From contig NC_067131.1 in the NCBI RefSeq assembly GCF_021347895.1, forward strand, positions 8,832,653-8,896,652: a DNA stretch of 64,000 nucleotides. The letters are read 5' to 3'. This DNA is from Acanthochromis polyacanthus (lineage: Eukaryota > Chordata > Actinopteri > Pomacentridae). The notes beneath the pieces were generated by a model, which worked only from the letters and a program-made list of their open reading frames with translations, ran no database searches and had not been told where the DNA came from. Shown here piece after piece: positions 1-38,000 of this stretch (position 1 is its first letter; the number at the start of each line of letters is the position of its first letter). Made by a program: the position numbers and the translations under genes.

Positions 1-46
<46 letters not shown>
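1..46. repeat. (TA)n microsatellite
   Basis: The window opens with 23 uninterrupted TA units. It lies inside a ZMIZ1 intron, upstream of the first coding exon visible here, and may continue to the left of the window. The stretch from here to 566 is otherwise AT-rich intron in which I see no exon. Confidence 0.95.
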
Positions 47-50
<4 letters not shown>

Positions 51-566
51 GGAAGTTTGACTAGTTAAAAAGTTTTTTTTCTGTAAATGGAATCATTTCA
101 AGGCAATTATAACGTAATCTTTAATACATTCTTCAAATGTTTTGTTTTGTTAACAAGGGATAAAAATGTTTATTTGTTTATTTATAACAAACTGATAGAA
201 TTTTATTTTGTTGGGTCATTATCAGATTAAAGACATTCCATTAGTATTATTTTTTGCACAGTAAAAGTAATGACAGTAACCCCGGTGCCACTGGAGGACT
301 GCAATACTTTCACTAAAATGCAGACTGCTATTATATATTTTTATGTACTGATGGGTGTAGCATGCCCTCTGCTTCTATGCAGAGTAATTTTATATTGTCT
401 TTACATCTTCCTGACAGAATGTTCAGAATTAATTATGAGAAGTGATATTAGTGTGGAGTGTTTTCCCACACAGATCTGTTTTTTTTGTTTGTTTGTTTTT
501 TCATTGAGTTGAACACCATCTCACAGCATTTAAACACGTGTCTTTGTTTTTGTCTGTGTCCAACAG

Positions 567-7786
<7,220 letters not shown>

Positions 7787-10700
7787 GGCGATTCAGACAC
7801 ACATAAACTTTTCTGACTGCCTGCAGTTTCCCTGAGAACCCCCAGCGGTCGCTCAGTACTTGATAAACACAAAGATGCACTCCCTTTCTCTTCTTCCTCT
7901 TGTACAATTTTCATTCGCCAGCGCAGATTGACTGAAAGAGGTTAAAACCCGAAGACACGGCGGGATGTGGGGAGGGATGTCGCCCTGCCCTCCCACCCCC
8001 GTGGTGATACCTTTGAACTGTGCAGCTATACCCAGTTGATTTTTTTTTTACGCCACACATGTACGTGTGCTCATTAGGAAAGTGTTGTAGCATTTTTTTA
8101 ATTCACGTTTTGTTTCCTTTTGAGAAGACAAAAAAAAAAGGAATTCACTGTATAAGAAAAGAAAAATAACTGAAAAAAACCTGCGCTATCTGGCCAGTGT
8201 GTTCTTGTTATTCCAATCTGAGAGGCCACAACTTCCTGGTGTCACAGCTCCATTCCCTGACTGGTCCGGTTGGTCGCACTGTTTTGTCCACCACACATCA
8301 TTTAAAAGCACAAGAGATTCTGGCAATGCAAAAACGAAAAAAGTCGGTCTTTACACAAGAAAAAAACAGATCAGTTAAGTCACTGTATGTCTGTCTTTGA
8401 CAGTGTTTTTTTAAAGGAAAATTTTAAAAAGTTTTTGGGAATGATCGGCTTCTACTTTGTCTACAATTGTGCTAAATACATATTTTTGTCAAAGGTTCTC
8501 ATCTTAACAGATCTTGGCCCTACAACAACAAAAATTTCTATTGCACACAAAGACTAGCATATCTGTTCTTCAGCATATTGTATAGTTATCGACCTCCTGC
8601 ACAAAGGAGTGGTTTTAGCGGAAATGAAGGGTACAATATGAGAGATTGGGGTTCCTGTGACGATCCTGCTGCATTTTATTGCTTTTCTGCTCCTTCCATG
8701 CCATCTGCTCTGCATGAGCCCTGGTGTCAGCATTTTTGCAGACTTGCATCTCTCTCCCTGTTAAATGATGTGCTGTTTAGTAGTCTACAAAGTGCATGTG
8801 TGCCAAGCCCTTTGTCTAGTGCTGTTCCAAGTGGTGAAAAAAGAAAAAAAGATAGTGTGGTTTTTATCAGTTGCTGTTTCCACAGACCTCGTGTTTGTAC
8901 ATTTGTTTGTTTTTTGATTTCTGTCAGATTTAGTTTGATTTTATTTAACACTAACATTGAAGGGATAATGCTGATATCGGCAGTACATTTGTCATGTATC
9001 TGCTGGATATACCGTGTTATGTTTATGATCTTTTATTTTCTCGTTTTGCTGTTGCTGCATAATTAAAAACTATCCATAAATCTTTTTGGGAAACTGCTCA
9101 ACATCGCCAAAGTTAGAGGGATGAGAATGGAAAATGTTTGTGTTTGCCTGTATGCAACTGCGGGTGTGTGTGCTTGTTGAGTGTGCGACTGCGAGTGTGT
9201 GCGTGTTTGTATCGGTGTGATGGGAGGTAATATTGGTTTTGAAGATATAAGGGAGGACAGTTTATCCATCACTGCTGTTCAAGAAGTGGTTTTCGAAGCA
9301 GTATTGGTGCAGACTTTTTTGCCACATTTGTTTTCAATTTCACTTTTTGAAAAGAGTGCTGTTCAGTATGCAAATGTATTATTTTTTAAGAAATGCTATT
9401 GTACTGTAAATATCATTGTGAATATTTTTGTATCATCTTGATAATGTTTGTTCTCTGATCATTAGTCGTCCAACCTAACCGCATACGCTCCCAGACTCCC
9501 ATCTGACCACTGACTTTATTTGTAACCAGCACACAACAGCTGTCTTGTCTCGCCGCCTCATCGTGGGGGGAAACCAGTCCAAAACGTTTCATAAGCTATT
9601 TCCTGCAGGTCATCGTGTTTTCTAGTCACTTTCTCCCGGGTGTTTTCGCGCCCGTCGTCCCACTTTCTTTCACGGTTCCCTTCCTTGCATCCGCTCAAGG
9701 TGATTGTGTAGCATCATTTCAGTTTAAAGCAATACTTTCTTTCGCGCTGATTGAAAATGATCAATGTTGTTGACTCATGCATTTATGTTAACATTTTATC
9801 GGTGATGCTGAACAGTAATGTCTTTTTTGTTTGTTTTTTTAAGAAATGTGGTATCAGCTGGCTTTCAGTGTAATTAGTGAGCTATGTGAATATCATTAAT
9901 TGTTGCTAATTGTCGATACATGGTGGTATTTTGAAGATATATCACAACCATATTTTAAAGAAATTCACAATATTGTTTATATTTTTGTTATAGAAAATGT
10001 GGCTTTTTTAAAAAAAAAAGCATGAGACCATATACATTTTTATCCCCTTTTGTTGTTTTGGTAAATTATTTTGTACTGGTTTTTCTTATTAATCTGTAAG
10101 GCTAGAAATCCAATTTCTTTCGATTGTAGCATTGTGTTGAATTAACCACCCTGATTTTTATGTCAACATTTTAAACGTCATTTAAGGAATCTTATTTGTT
10201 CCTGTTCAGAGCACTGACATGTTTCATATTTAAAGAGACATCCAATCAAAAAAAAAAAAAAAAAAGAAAAACATCCATCTTTTAACAATCCACTGCCACC
10301 TTTTCATTCTTTGCTTTTCTGAATCGAAACTTTCAAACAATCCCATGGAAGTCGTTATCATTTCATATTTTATTCTTGCTTTTCAAGTGAGCCAATTTGG
10401 TGTATGAGGCAGCACCCCGAATCTGTAGTTGCACAATCACAATAAAGGGCCATTTCTCCGGGGGATGTTGTTTTAAAAAATGGTAAATAATGATTTAAAA
10501 AAGAAAAAAAAAAGACAGAGAGGAAGGGCACGTTCATTAGTCTGGCCTGGAAAGGATGCTGAGGGTAAGACTAGGTCAAACGTCCTGAGGATGCCTGTAT
10601 ATATGTAAATTAATATAGAGACATGTGAACAGAAATGTATTCATTTTCCCTGGGAATGTGCATTGTTTCTTCAGAATAATAAAAAGCTTGCAACCCCTCT

Positions 10701-11230
10701 ACTGGAAGTGGCTGAATATGGAAAAATGAAACTTGTTAGTTAGTGTCTGTGGGTATCTCTCAGCATTTTGTTCCCCCTCTGTAATATGCTTTCACCTCTT
10801 TTGTTAGAGGAACTGGGACAGCTATGTTTTACATGTAATATTTAGCCTAAGTGTTCTAGTCTGTCACCTGCATACTCCAAGGTGCTAAAGCTAAAAAAAA
10901 AAACAAAAAAAACAAGGTTACAAAGAAAATCGCTTGGAGGTGAGGGAGGAAGGGCAGTGGGAGGGACGGGTCCTTGAAGATTGTAACCAAATCCATAGTT
11001 TGTACAATTTTTTGATATCATGAACAGTTGGAAAAATGATACAATCTAAGGTGATTCATGCAAATGTGGCCATTGTCTCTATGTTTGTACATTGTATGTA
11101 CAATCATTTCATATTCTAAACTGGTCAGAAAATAAAGGAACTAATTGTGATTTTTAGTCTTGCAGAACTGTATGTAGTTAGATGATGTGACAACCTAATA
11201 TTTATCTAATAAATATGTATTCAGATGATA
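7787..11230 (+). other. zmiz1: ZMIZ1 3'UTR
   Basis: After the TGA at 7784-7786 there is about 3.4 kb of AT- and T-rich sequence without splice-supported coding content. It ends at two AATAAA signals, 11131-11136 and 11208-11213, the second followed by a GT-rich stretch as expected for a cleavage site. Earlier candidate signals occur near 10440 and 10678. A Pumilio-type TGTAAATA is at 9415-9422. ZMIZ1 has a long 3'UTR in other vertebrates, which supports this reading. A 162-codon open frame at 8578-9066 is not credible as a gene. Confidence 0.75.
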
Positions 11231-12065
11231 CCAGTATGTCACTGTGGTTTTGTCTTTTGTGCACTTGCGCCACAATCTGACAACAAGACCTGGATGGCTG
11301 TTTGTCTGAGCACAAGGGGTAAATTATGGGTATCAAATTTTACTTACATTTTGCAAAACGTGGCTGAAGGTCAGCTTGGCCTTATGCGATAACGATAACA
11401 GCCCGCATTGATCATCATCAAAATAAACGGGACAAGGTTGCTCATCGGAATGATGCTTTGAAGAGCTGAGAAAATAAATGGCTGTTGCGGACTAAAAAAG
11501 AGGCAGAAAATGATGAAGCGCTGAACTCTCTGACTCACACTGTGGCAATTTAAAACTGTTGTAACTCCCACAGTTTGAACACTGTACGCACACATATTTT
11601 ATGTCCAAATGTTCATCTGTCGCCCACAGTGGAGGACAACTAGGCCACACAAGTTTGAAGATCCAACCATCAGTTTAATTGCTGATGGTTATTAAACTGA
11701 TTGGTTTGAGTGTTACACAACCAGAGAGACTGTAAAATATATGCGTCATAGTGATCTAAAAAATAAGGATTCACATGTATAATAACGTGTGAATGACTGG
11801 GCGAGTTCATACAAACAAAGACTTGGCTGAGAGGCAGAGAAGAAAAACTGGAAAGGGTTAAATATGTGGTTTTGAGCCTCTCAGTCTGTTTTAATAGTTC
11901 TCTGTCGCTGCTGTTGTTGACACTACAGTGCTATTTCTAAAACCATTTCTAAAGAAAACTAACCATCTTATCAAAATACAGTCATTTTCCATCAGTAAAA
12001 AAACACATTTCAAGTCTTCATTTTCATGGGATCAAATGAATCTTTTGCTTTTTCATGTTTAATGA

Positions 12066-12410
12066 AGGTCCTGGTGAATCAACCTAACAGAGGGGTGGTT
12101 GAGAAGAAGCAGAAGAGGGCACTTGATGTGACAGGTGACAGTAGCATTGTAAGGAAAGAGCTCAAACAGATCAAGATTTACCAGGGGCTGAAGGAAGAAC
12201 CGGAGCAGATGTGGAAGGTGAAGGCCAGTGTGGTCCCAGCGGTAGTAGGAGCAGTGGGGACAGTAACAGACAAACTGGAAGTGTAGCTCCAGCAGGTTCC
12301 AGGTACAACATCTGACATCTCTGTCCAGAAAAGTGCAGTTTCATGAACAGCTGTGGTACTGGACTAAACTCTCAAACTTTCAGGACTCTGGCAGAGAAAG
12401 GGAATAAAAC
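12066..12410 (+). mobile_element. Non-LTR retrotransposon (LINE) 3' ORF remnant
   Basis: The frame reads RGVVEKKQKRALDV, then IKIYQGLKEEPEQMWKVKASVVPAVVGAVG, shown here in parts, which resembles the conserved C-terminal tail commonly annotated after reverse transcriptase in fish LINE proteins. The frame then meets TAG at 12283-12285 where a Trp codon would be expected, and downstream sequence still reads as LQQVPGTTSDISVQKSAV. The copy is therefore 5'-truncated and inactivated by a nonsense change. Identification rests on remembered family sequence. Confidence 0.6.
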
Positions 12411-12815
12411 ATGGCGATTATTACTAATTGATATGGGGATGATATATAGTGACAGCTTCATCCGTTAAATAATAAAGAAACATAAACACAAGGACATTAT
12501 GATAAGATAAGATAATGTGTTTAAAGTGTTTTCTTAAATATTTTTAATTTAGTTTTTTTTTTCAAGTTTTTAATGCGTTGAAAAATAACAGTTTAGAACT
12601 AACTTAAGTTTACATATTGAGGTTAAGACCTTACAGTGTTACTTATGGTGTGAATTTACCAAAGTAATATAAATATTAAGGATTTAAACCCTACAAAATT
12701 ATAAAATACATAGCTTTACCTGACTATAGTATAATAATAATAATAATAATTGCATTACTATTATTGTCATGATTAAATTATACTACTACAGCCAGGTAAA
12801 ATTGCTATTTTATTC

Positions 12816-13088
12816 ACCCGGGACAGGGACCCAGTCTGTCTCAGGGCTACATATACAGACAAACAATCACACTCACATTCACACCTACGGGCAATTTAGA
12901 GTAACCAATTAACCTCAGCATATTTTTGGACTGTGGGAGGAAGCCGGAGTACCCGGAGAAAACCCACGCATGCACAGGGAGAACATGCAAACTTCATGCA
13001 GAAAGCACCCAGGCCCACCCTGGGATTTGAACCAGGGATCTTCTTGCTGCAAGGCGAAAGTGCTAACCAGTACTCCACCGTGCAGCCC
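12816..13088 (-). mobile_element. tRNA-derived SINE, CCATCC-tail family, truncated at its 3' end
   Basis: On the minus strand it begins GGGCTGCACGGTGGAGTACTGG, continues with a box-B-like TGGTTCAAATCC, and carries the conserved core with 'tccggcttcctcccacag' and 'ttaattggttactctaaat'. The tail half beyond the 'gacagactggg' segment is missing. It is flanked on the right by an AAT/TTA repeat. Confidence 0.8.
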
Positions 13089-13143
13089 AATAATAATACA
13101 ATTATCATTATTATTGTTATTATTATTATTATTATTATTATTA
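13089..13143. repeat. (TTA)n/(AAT)n microsatellite
   Basis: An imperfect AAT run is followed by about ten TTA units, directly adjoining the head end of the SINE at 12816-13088. Confidence 0.9.
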
Positions 13144-13429
13144 ACTTTCTTTGTATAACACCTTCCAAAACCAAAATTATAAAGTGCTTTACACTAAAAC
13201 AAATGTCTGAATATACAAATAATGACAAATGAATAAGATCCGAAGCATGTAATATAAAAAGATAAAATTAAATCATGCTTTTATACATTAAAATAAATCA
13301 ATTGAGTTGCCTTTTACATTTTAAAAATACCATGAAACTATAAAAATAACAACATTCTCTGGGGGAATCATAAAATGTAGTTAATACATTTTTAAAAACA
13401 TATTTTTCAACAGGGCTCTGTATACAGTG

Positions 13430-13599
13430 GAGTGACGTAAACAGATGTAAATCCTTGAAGTCTCGTGTAATATCGTGAGATTTTGACAGCACTCAAACAT
13501 CCGGTTGTGTAAGAAAACTTCCTCCTCTCCTGTCTAGCGGCGTGACTTTCGCAGCAGTCTGACCTGAGCGTGGTGGTTGAGCTACATAGCGGCTTTAAG
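13430..13599 (+). promoter_or_regulatory. ppif: Likely PPIF promoter and 5'UTR
   Basis: The 170 bases before the PPIF ATG are the most CpG-containing stretch nearby. They include an inverted ETS/GABP-type core (CATCCGGT at 13498-13505) and an ACTTCCTCC ETS-like motif near 13519. GABP (NRF-2) sites are common in promoters of nuclear-encoded mitochondrial genes, which fits PPIF. No TATA box is evident. The transcription start is not determined. Confidence 0.45.
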
Positions 13600-18493
<4,894 letters not shown>

Positions 18494-18825
18494 CAGAAGC
18501 CATGTGAGCAGTGGACACGGTCGAAGTCTCATCTCCTGCTGCAGTTTCAACAGAAGAGTCTCAGTGAAAGAGACTCTTTCATGGCACTGAACGAGTGCTA
18601 CCTCTCTGCTGGCAATACATTATTTCACAACCTCGATAGTTTTTTAGGTTGGTACTTCTATGGTGTTTTTTTCTTCAGGTAACAACGCATTTAACTGTAT
18701 CATGCTATAAAATGTGAATTTGTAGAGTACGGAATTACTTGAATGGGAGCTAGCAAATCATTAACATACATTTCAGAAAATGGGTGCATTTATTTGAAAA
18801 ATAAAATGTTTTTCTAAATATGTGA
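18494..18825 (+). terminator. ppif: PPIF 3'UTR and polyadenylation signal
   Basis: A short 3'UTR follows the TAG stop, and AATAAA lies at 18800-18805 followed by a TGTGAGCTTGTTCTGG GU-rich stretch. This places cleavage at about 18820, roughly 1.6 kb before the ZCCHC24 stop codon on the opposite strand. Confidence 0.7.
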
Positions 18826-20432
18826 GCTTGTTCTGGCCGTTTCTATGAACTTAGATGTCAAAACAGAGAAAAGGCCACAAAAGAAAGGTTGAAGTCAAAG
18901 GTGTGTGTCTGCATTGGGAAAATGCTTTATCACAGCCGTAGAATGACATCAGTGTTTTGTCGTTCTGCCCGCCTCCTTCTGCTTTCCTCATCAGCTTCAG
19001 TCGACTAATGATCTTACTCGGTTGAGTATTTATTCTGCTGAAGCCCGTCCAAAGCGACTTAAGGTCCGCGGTGTCAGCTCTAATTGCTTCTGAGCAGGGA
19101 AATATTTCTTTTTGGAGGTCGGGTCATTTTGCATCACAGCGTGTTGTAGCTTTGCCACCAGCTGTGTATTAGAGGGTGTTGAAGCCAAATCAGATTTTTC
19201 TTCGCCTTAAGTAAATTTTCCCAGATGCTCAGTGATATTGAGAGATATGTAGATTCCCATGTTTTCTGCTGTGGGGAGATAAAAATGTGTAACATCTGGA
19301 TCAGTTAATGTTAAAGAGGGACTTTGATATTATCAGTTGTCAGCTATGCAGCGTTCCCAGCTCCCAAATCCACGGATAAATTCCTAAACTATGATCTGAC
19401 ATGCTTACATTAAGGCAAAGCCACAGTGAAGAACATGTTTAAATACATTTTAATGCAAAAACATTACACGAGAAAGGGATCCATCTCATGGGTTACTCAA
19501 ATTAAGGCACATTAAATGGCTTTTCACTCCTCCTAAACAGAAGGTATCTCTGTTTCATCACAGTGAAAAATACCCTCGAAAGCAACAAGCACAGGCCTCC
19601 ACTTAATCCTTCACAATCCCTGGTACATTCAGATTTTTATTTCATTATATTTTTGTCTCATGTTACATATGAGACATTATAACCCATAAAAAAAAGCACT
19701 TTGGTGAGTTGTTTTTAGCACTGAGTGCTAAAATAGAAATGAACTGCTGTAATTTCCTCTATTCGAAAAGAAAAAGGTTCCATAATTTCTTTTTAAACTT
19801 CGGAATGACGGGTGTTTTCACAACAAACTGAAGCACATGGTATATAAAGACTAAATGTTAGTTGGCTAATATTTTCCTTCACAATGTATAATATTCAACA
19901 CAACAGTATGGCTTAAAAATATATTCAAAAATGATGTACCCACCAGTACTGATAATACAGATAATAATGCAGATACACATTAATACTGCTCCTTAGTAAA
20001 GACTTGCATATTTATACAGAACAAAAACATTTTCATTTAAGTTATTTCTGAAATATACAAACATATAAAAGAGAATCCTCATCTCCAACATGTTGGATAT
20101 GAGTGAAGACGGACACAGAGCCAAAGTTTCTTAATTCACAGTCGGTAAGATTCTTGGTTCATAGTTAAGACTTAAAATGAATATTCACATAATAGTAACA
20201 ACTGAGTAAATTACAAGAACCCAGCAAATGTAAAGTCTCCACTGAGAGATATTGTAGAAACCACAAAGAGCCTCTTCTACTGAGTCACAGTGTCGGAGAG
20301 GAGATTTCATGAGAATAAACTGTTAGATGCTTTCCATTACAACCAATATTTATTATCATGTATGTTTAGTAACTACAATAAAACTGTCCCTTCTTGGTAA
20401 AACTTTGGAGTATTTAAGGCAGGAGGAGCTAG
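18826..20432 (-). other. PPIF-ZCCHC24 tail-to-tail interval; includes probable ZCCHC24 3'UTR
   Basis: No coding sequence is seen. Reading leftward from the ZCCHC24 stop, minus-strand AATAAA signals (TTTATT on the plus strand) occur at about 20347, 19636-19641 and 19029-19034. Any of these could end the ZCCHC24 transcript. The long 3'UTR known for this gene in mammals favours one of the distal ones, but the sequence does not decide. Confidence 0.45.
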
Positions 20433-34461
<14,029 letters not shown>

Positions 34462-34800
34462 GTTGTATCAGGAGGACTGCGCGCCTCTTGGATAAGCACC
34501 GTCAGAACCGCCGGTTTTCCTGGAAAACCCAACTTCTTCCAGTCATCCCCCTGCTCCGGCTGGCTGGATGGGATCTCTGTGTTCACCTGAGGGAGCCGTG
34601 GAGGTCCCCACTGATGGGACAAGAGTGACGGGGGAAGGCAGGAGGTCACACTGGAAGCTGGAGGCGCAGAAACAGCCTGAATGCCAGTTGGAGGACTAAG
34701 GCAGCTCCGGACAGGACTGTGGTTTGCGTCACAGCGAATAGGAGGTCCAACATGAGCCTCCATCTCTCTGCTTTCCTGACATGTTTAAGTCCAATGGCTT
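34462..34800 (-). promoter_or_regulatory. zcchc24: Probable ZCCHC24 5'UTR / promoter region
   Basis: The 300 bases upstream of the start codon are distinctly more GC-rich than the flanking DNA. On the minus strand they contain an ATG at 34763-34761 opening a 101-codon frame whose TGA overlaps the ZCCHC24 start (ATGA). No TATA box is evident in a convincing position. The transcription start is unknown, so the extent of the 5'UTR is inferred. Confidence 0.4.
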
Positions 34801-35206
34801 ATAACTGTCAGGGGGACACTTCTTGTACAGTTTTGTGATCTTAAAATGTAATTTTATATGTAAAAGCAGCGAATTATGAAATAAAAAATGTGTTAAATCC
34901 AAATTAGATGTCTCTACTTTTCTTGTTTAATACATTCATTATGTTAAACTTTCCTAATAAAAAATAATCTTTCATTTCTGCTTCACTTTAATTTCTACAT
35001 ATCTGCTGATGCATGTTTATAGTGCATTGCCCAAAAAATTGAATGTGCGTGCAACAGAATTACTTTCACTGAAAACCGATGTATTTGAAAGAATGCATTC
35101 TGGGGGGAAAGTGTTGAACTAATTTCACGTTTTTTTAGTAAACTGATATGAAAGTAAGGTTAATCGATAAAGAGAAAACATGAGTTTTCAATGGGCAAGT
35201 AGACTG

Positions 35207-35220
35207 CTGCCATCTAGTGG
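35207..35220 (-). promoter_or_regulatory. CTCF-like motif upstream of ZCCHC24
   Basis: The minus strand reads CCACTAGATGGCAG, a full match to the core CTCF consensus CCASYAGRKGGCRS. It lies about 750 bp upstream of the ZCCHC24 start codon, in the head-to-head interval with ANXA11. Binding is not shown by sequence. Confidence 0.5.
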
Positions 35221-35288
35221 TCTTTGTTCCTACTGACTTCAGTAATACAGTAAAACAGCAATACTTTAGCAACAGGTGTCTTTATAGA

Positions 35289-36001
35289 GGACTGCACAGT
35301 AGATAGTGGTTAGTACTTTCACCTTGCAGCTAGAAGATCACCGGTTCGCTTGCCTGCTTTCCTGGGATCTTTCTGCATGGAGTTTGCATGTTCTTCCTGT
35401 GCATGCGTGGGTTTCTCTAGGTTCTCCGGCTTCCTCCCACAGTCCAAAAACATCCATCCATCCATCCTCTATACACCGCTTTATCCTCATTAGGGTCACG
35501 AGGGGGGGGGGAGAGGGGTGCTGGAGCCCATCCCAGCTGACTCGGGCGAAGGCAGGGACAGGTCGCCAGTCTGTCACAGGGCTACATATACAGACGAACA
35601 ATCACACTCGCATTCACACCTACGGGCAATTTAGAGTAATCAATTAACCTCAGCATATTTTTGGACAGTGGGAGGAAGCCGGAGTGCCCGGAGAAAACCC
35701 ACGCATGCTCACCCCCCACATGCAAACTCCATGCAGAAAGATCCCAGGCCCACCCCGGGATCTTCTTGCTGCAAAGCGAAAGTGCTAACCACTACGCTAC
35801 TGAGCAGCCCGTCCAAAAACATGCTCAGGTTAATTGGTAACTCTAAATTGTCCATAGGTGTGTGTTTGTATATGTAATCCTGTGAAGGACTGGTGACCTG
35901 TGCAGGGTGTCCCTTTCAGTTGCCCTTTGACAGCAGGGATAGGCTCCAGCCCCCCATAACCCTAATGAGGATTAAGTGGTGTATAGAAAATGGATAGACG
36001 G
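35289..36001 (+). mobile_element. Outer tRNA-derived SINE, split by a second SINE
   Basis: The outer element occupies 35289-35453 and 35811-36001 and reads in plus orientation: head GGACTGCACAGTAG, 'agtggttagtactttc', box-B-like CGGTTCGC, core 'ctccggcttcctcccacag', then after the interruption 'ggttaattggtaactctaa', 'gactggtgacctgtgcagg', 'gataggctccagccccc', and 'ggtgtatagaaaatggat'. It is close to full length once the insert is ignored. Confidence 0.82.
35454..35810 (-). mobile_element. Inner SINE of the same family, inserted in reverse, with 12-bp target duplication
   Basis: A nearly complete reverse copy (tail CCATCCATCC at 35454, head GGGCTGCTCAGTAG ending at 35810) sits inside the outer SINE. 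The target GTCCAAAAACAT is present on both sides, at 35442-35453 and 35811-35822. The outer family consensus has this 12-mer only once, so the duplication was created by the insertion. It includes a 9-base G-run at 35501-35509. Confidence 0.85.
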
Positions 36002-38000
36002 TGTATTTATAGACACATTTAAAATTCCACGAAGAGTGGAGTGGTGTTTATTTTAAGGCTGTGCTGTGTTTGACTGTTGGTCTTCTTTAGCTAGCAACCA
36101 TAAGTTACCCTATTAAAAAAAACAAAAAAACAGGGTGTGCCACTCAATAGGTATCATCATTTTGTTAAAATTAATTTTAAGAGGTCATGTGACTCAGTGA
36201 GTATGTATATATTATAAAAACTCTGAAATATCCCAAAGTTTTGTCAAAGTAGGAGACATGTTGCATCTACAGTAGCATATAAACATTTGAAACAATCTGT
36301 GCATTATCACAAACTCATTTTTCAATTAGGGAGAGGTTGTAAGATGTACCTATAAGACATTATATTAGAAAAAAAAATCTACTTTTTAAGTGGAGAAAAC
36401 ATTTGCATATTGAATGACAGTCAAGCTTATTACAATCTTGTTAAAATGTGCATGTTTTTAAATACTCAAAGATATATCACAAGCAAAATAGAAAGTGAAA
36501 GCCATGGTTGAGTATTTTCATTTTGAAACTGCAGTGTATCAATGACAATCTGAAAAAACACTTCTGGATTCAGACTTCTGGAGTTTCCTATGTAAAAATA
36601 AGGAACTGAACGTGTCAGTTTTCAGGACGAAGCTTTTGTATCATTCTCCTTTTTGAAAAACAGTGACCTGTTCAAACATGTATGGCTGAATGGCTCCAAT
36701 TTTACAACTTGACATTGTGCAGCGTAGATAAGGTTTTACGGTGTTTGAGCAGAGGCGGGGACTTTATAAATCTATCTGGACTCTATGCAGGAAGTAACTG
36801 CATCGAGCTACATCCAAGTCATTATAAAGGTCATATGTTGGGCTTTCAATTTTTCAGCTCAGAATACAGCAAAGATGGCTAATTTTACCAAAACTGTATA
36901 ACCCCTGGTTTTAGCCCTGATCTAAAAACTTTCTCTGCATCTGCTGTAGTTTTTTTTTATACCTCAAATATATAGTGTTTTGGTCAGACAATGTTCCTGG
37001 TATAAAATTACTGTGGTGTGGTCTTAATTAACTGCTTTTCAGTCACTGTTTCATATAGAGTGGCAACAGAAACCAAAAAATACATAAATGAGAACAACTT
37101 TATTTGGAATTTAGTACATGTGACTACAGAGATCAATAGAGAAGCAAAGAGAAGTAAACACTGGCTGAATCTGGGTTGCTGTTTGCATGTTGTGCTGCTA
37201 ATATAGCTAACATTGCCAACAGCTTTGATCGTATGCCCACTGCTCTGTGGAAGCTGTAACACTGAGAGACATTTAGAAATGATCGAAACATTGAGACCAA
37301 TTTAAAATCAATAGGAATGTGTTATTTACTGTTGTCTGCGGCGTGGTGACATTGCCATTGAATGTCAAATAATAGACTGGATTTTAACTTCCTCGGATGC
37401 TGCGAGTGCATGAAGAGCCTTGTGTTTACTCTTGCAGCCAACAGCGGAACATTTTGCTTGTGGAGCTAGCAGAAGCAGTTTAAGAGATTTGAAAACAAAA
37501 GAAAAGAAATTAATTTTATAAAGTCTGAGCTAAAACTATTCGTTCCTTAGCTGGTGTACAGTAAAGTAAAAGTCAAACTGGTATTGTCAAACTAAAGGAT
37601 TTGTGGGAGGACTTGAGAAACGGAAAAAATAAATATCTTCATACCTGTAGAACAGCTTTTACTTAACAACTCCAAGTTTATAGCAACAAAAAACATAATA
37701 AGCATAATAGATTTTAACCATATGTGAACTTTAAGGTTGGATTGTAATGGAAAGAAAAATAAATAACTTTGATACACAGAAATGAATGTTTAGCTGTTTA
37801 ATGAAATGACCACAAAGGGACTTTAATAAAGTCTTTTCAGGGTGTGTGATCTGTTACGAAATTAAACTATCAATTTTATTTGATCTCTATTGGTCAATAT
37901 ATTAAAATAAATGACAGATTCCCTCATGACAGCAATGACAACATCTGTTTTGTCACCCAGGAAACAAAAATCATTTATTGGATTAAAGAGAACATATTCC
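36002..38000. other. ZCCHC24-ANXA11 intergenic DNA
   Basis: AT-rich with no supported gene. It contains dispersed repeat copy B at 36509-36835. I see nothing else recognisable. Confidence 0.65.
36509..36835 (+). repeat. Dispersed repeat copy B (unnamed family)
   Basis: This is the direct-orientation partner of 30691-31010. It includes 'gaggcggggactttataaa', 'aggaagtaactgcat' and 'catccaagtcattataaag'. The two copies lie on either side of the ZCCHC24 promoter. Confidence 0.55.

Larger units (their letters stand above)
11231..13430. other. Intergenic interval between ZMIZ1 and PPIF
   Basis: This interval holds a non-LTR retrotransposon remnant (about 12066-12410), a truncated SINE (12816-13088), AAT/TTA simple repeats (12731-12750, 13089-13143) and otherwise AT-rich sequence. 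No additional gene is apparent. Confidence 0.7.

Noticed and set aside
8578..9066. 162-codon open frame in the ZMIZ1 3'UTR
   Set aside because: Cys/Ser/Phe-rich translation with no family resemblance and no splice or start context; expected by chance in a 3.4 kb UTR.
12933..13232. Paired open frames over the 12.9 kb SINE
   Set aside because: Translations of SINE and TTA-repeat DNA; the same peptides (GGSRSTRRKPTHA) recur at the other SINE copies.
35340..35360. Functional tRNA gene in the SINE heads
   Set aside because: Only box-A and box-B-like segments are present; no complete cloverleaf or anticodon arm could be drawn.
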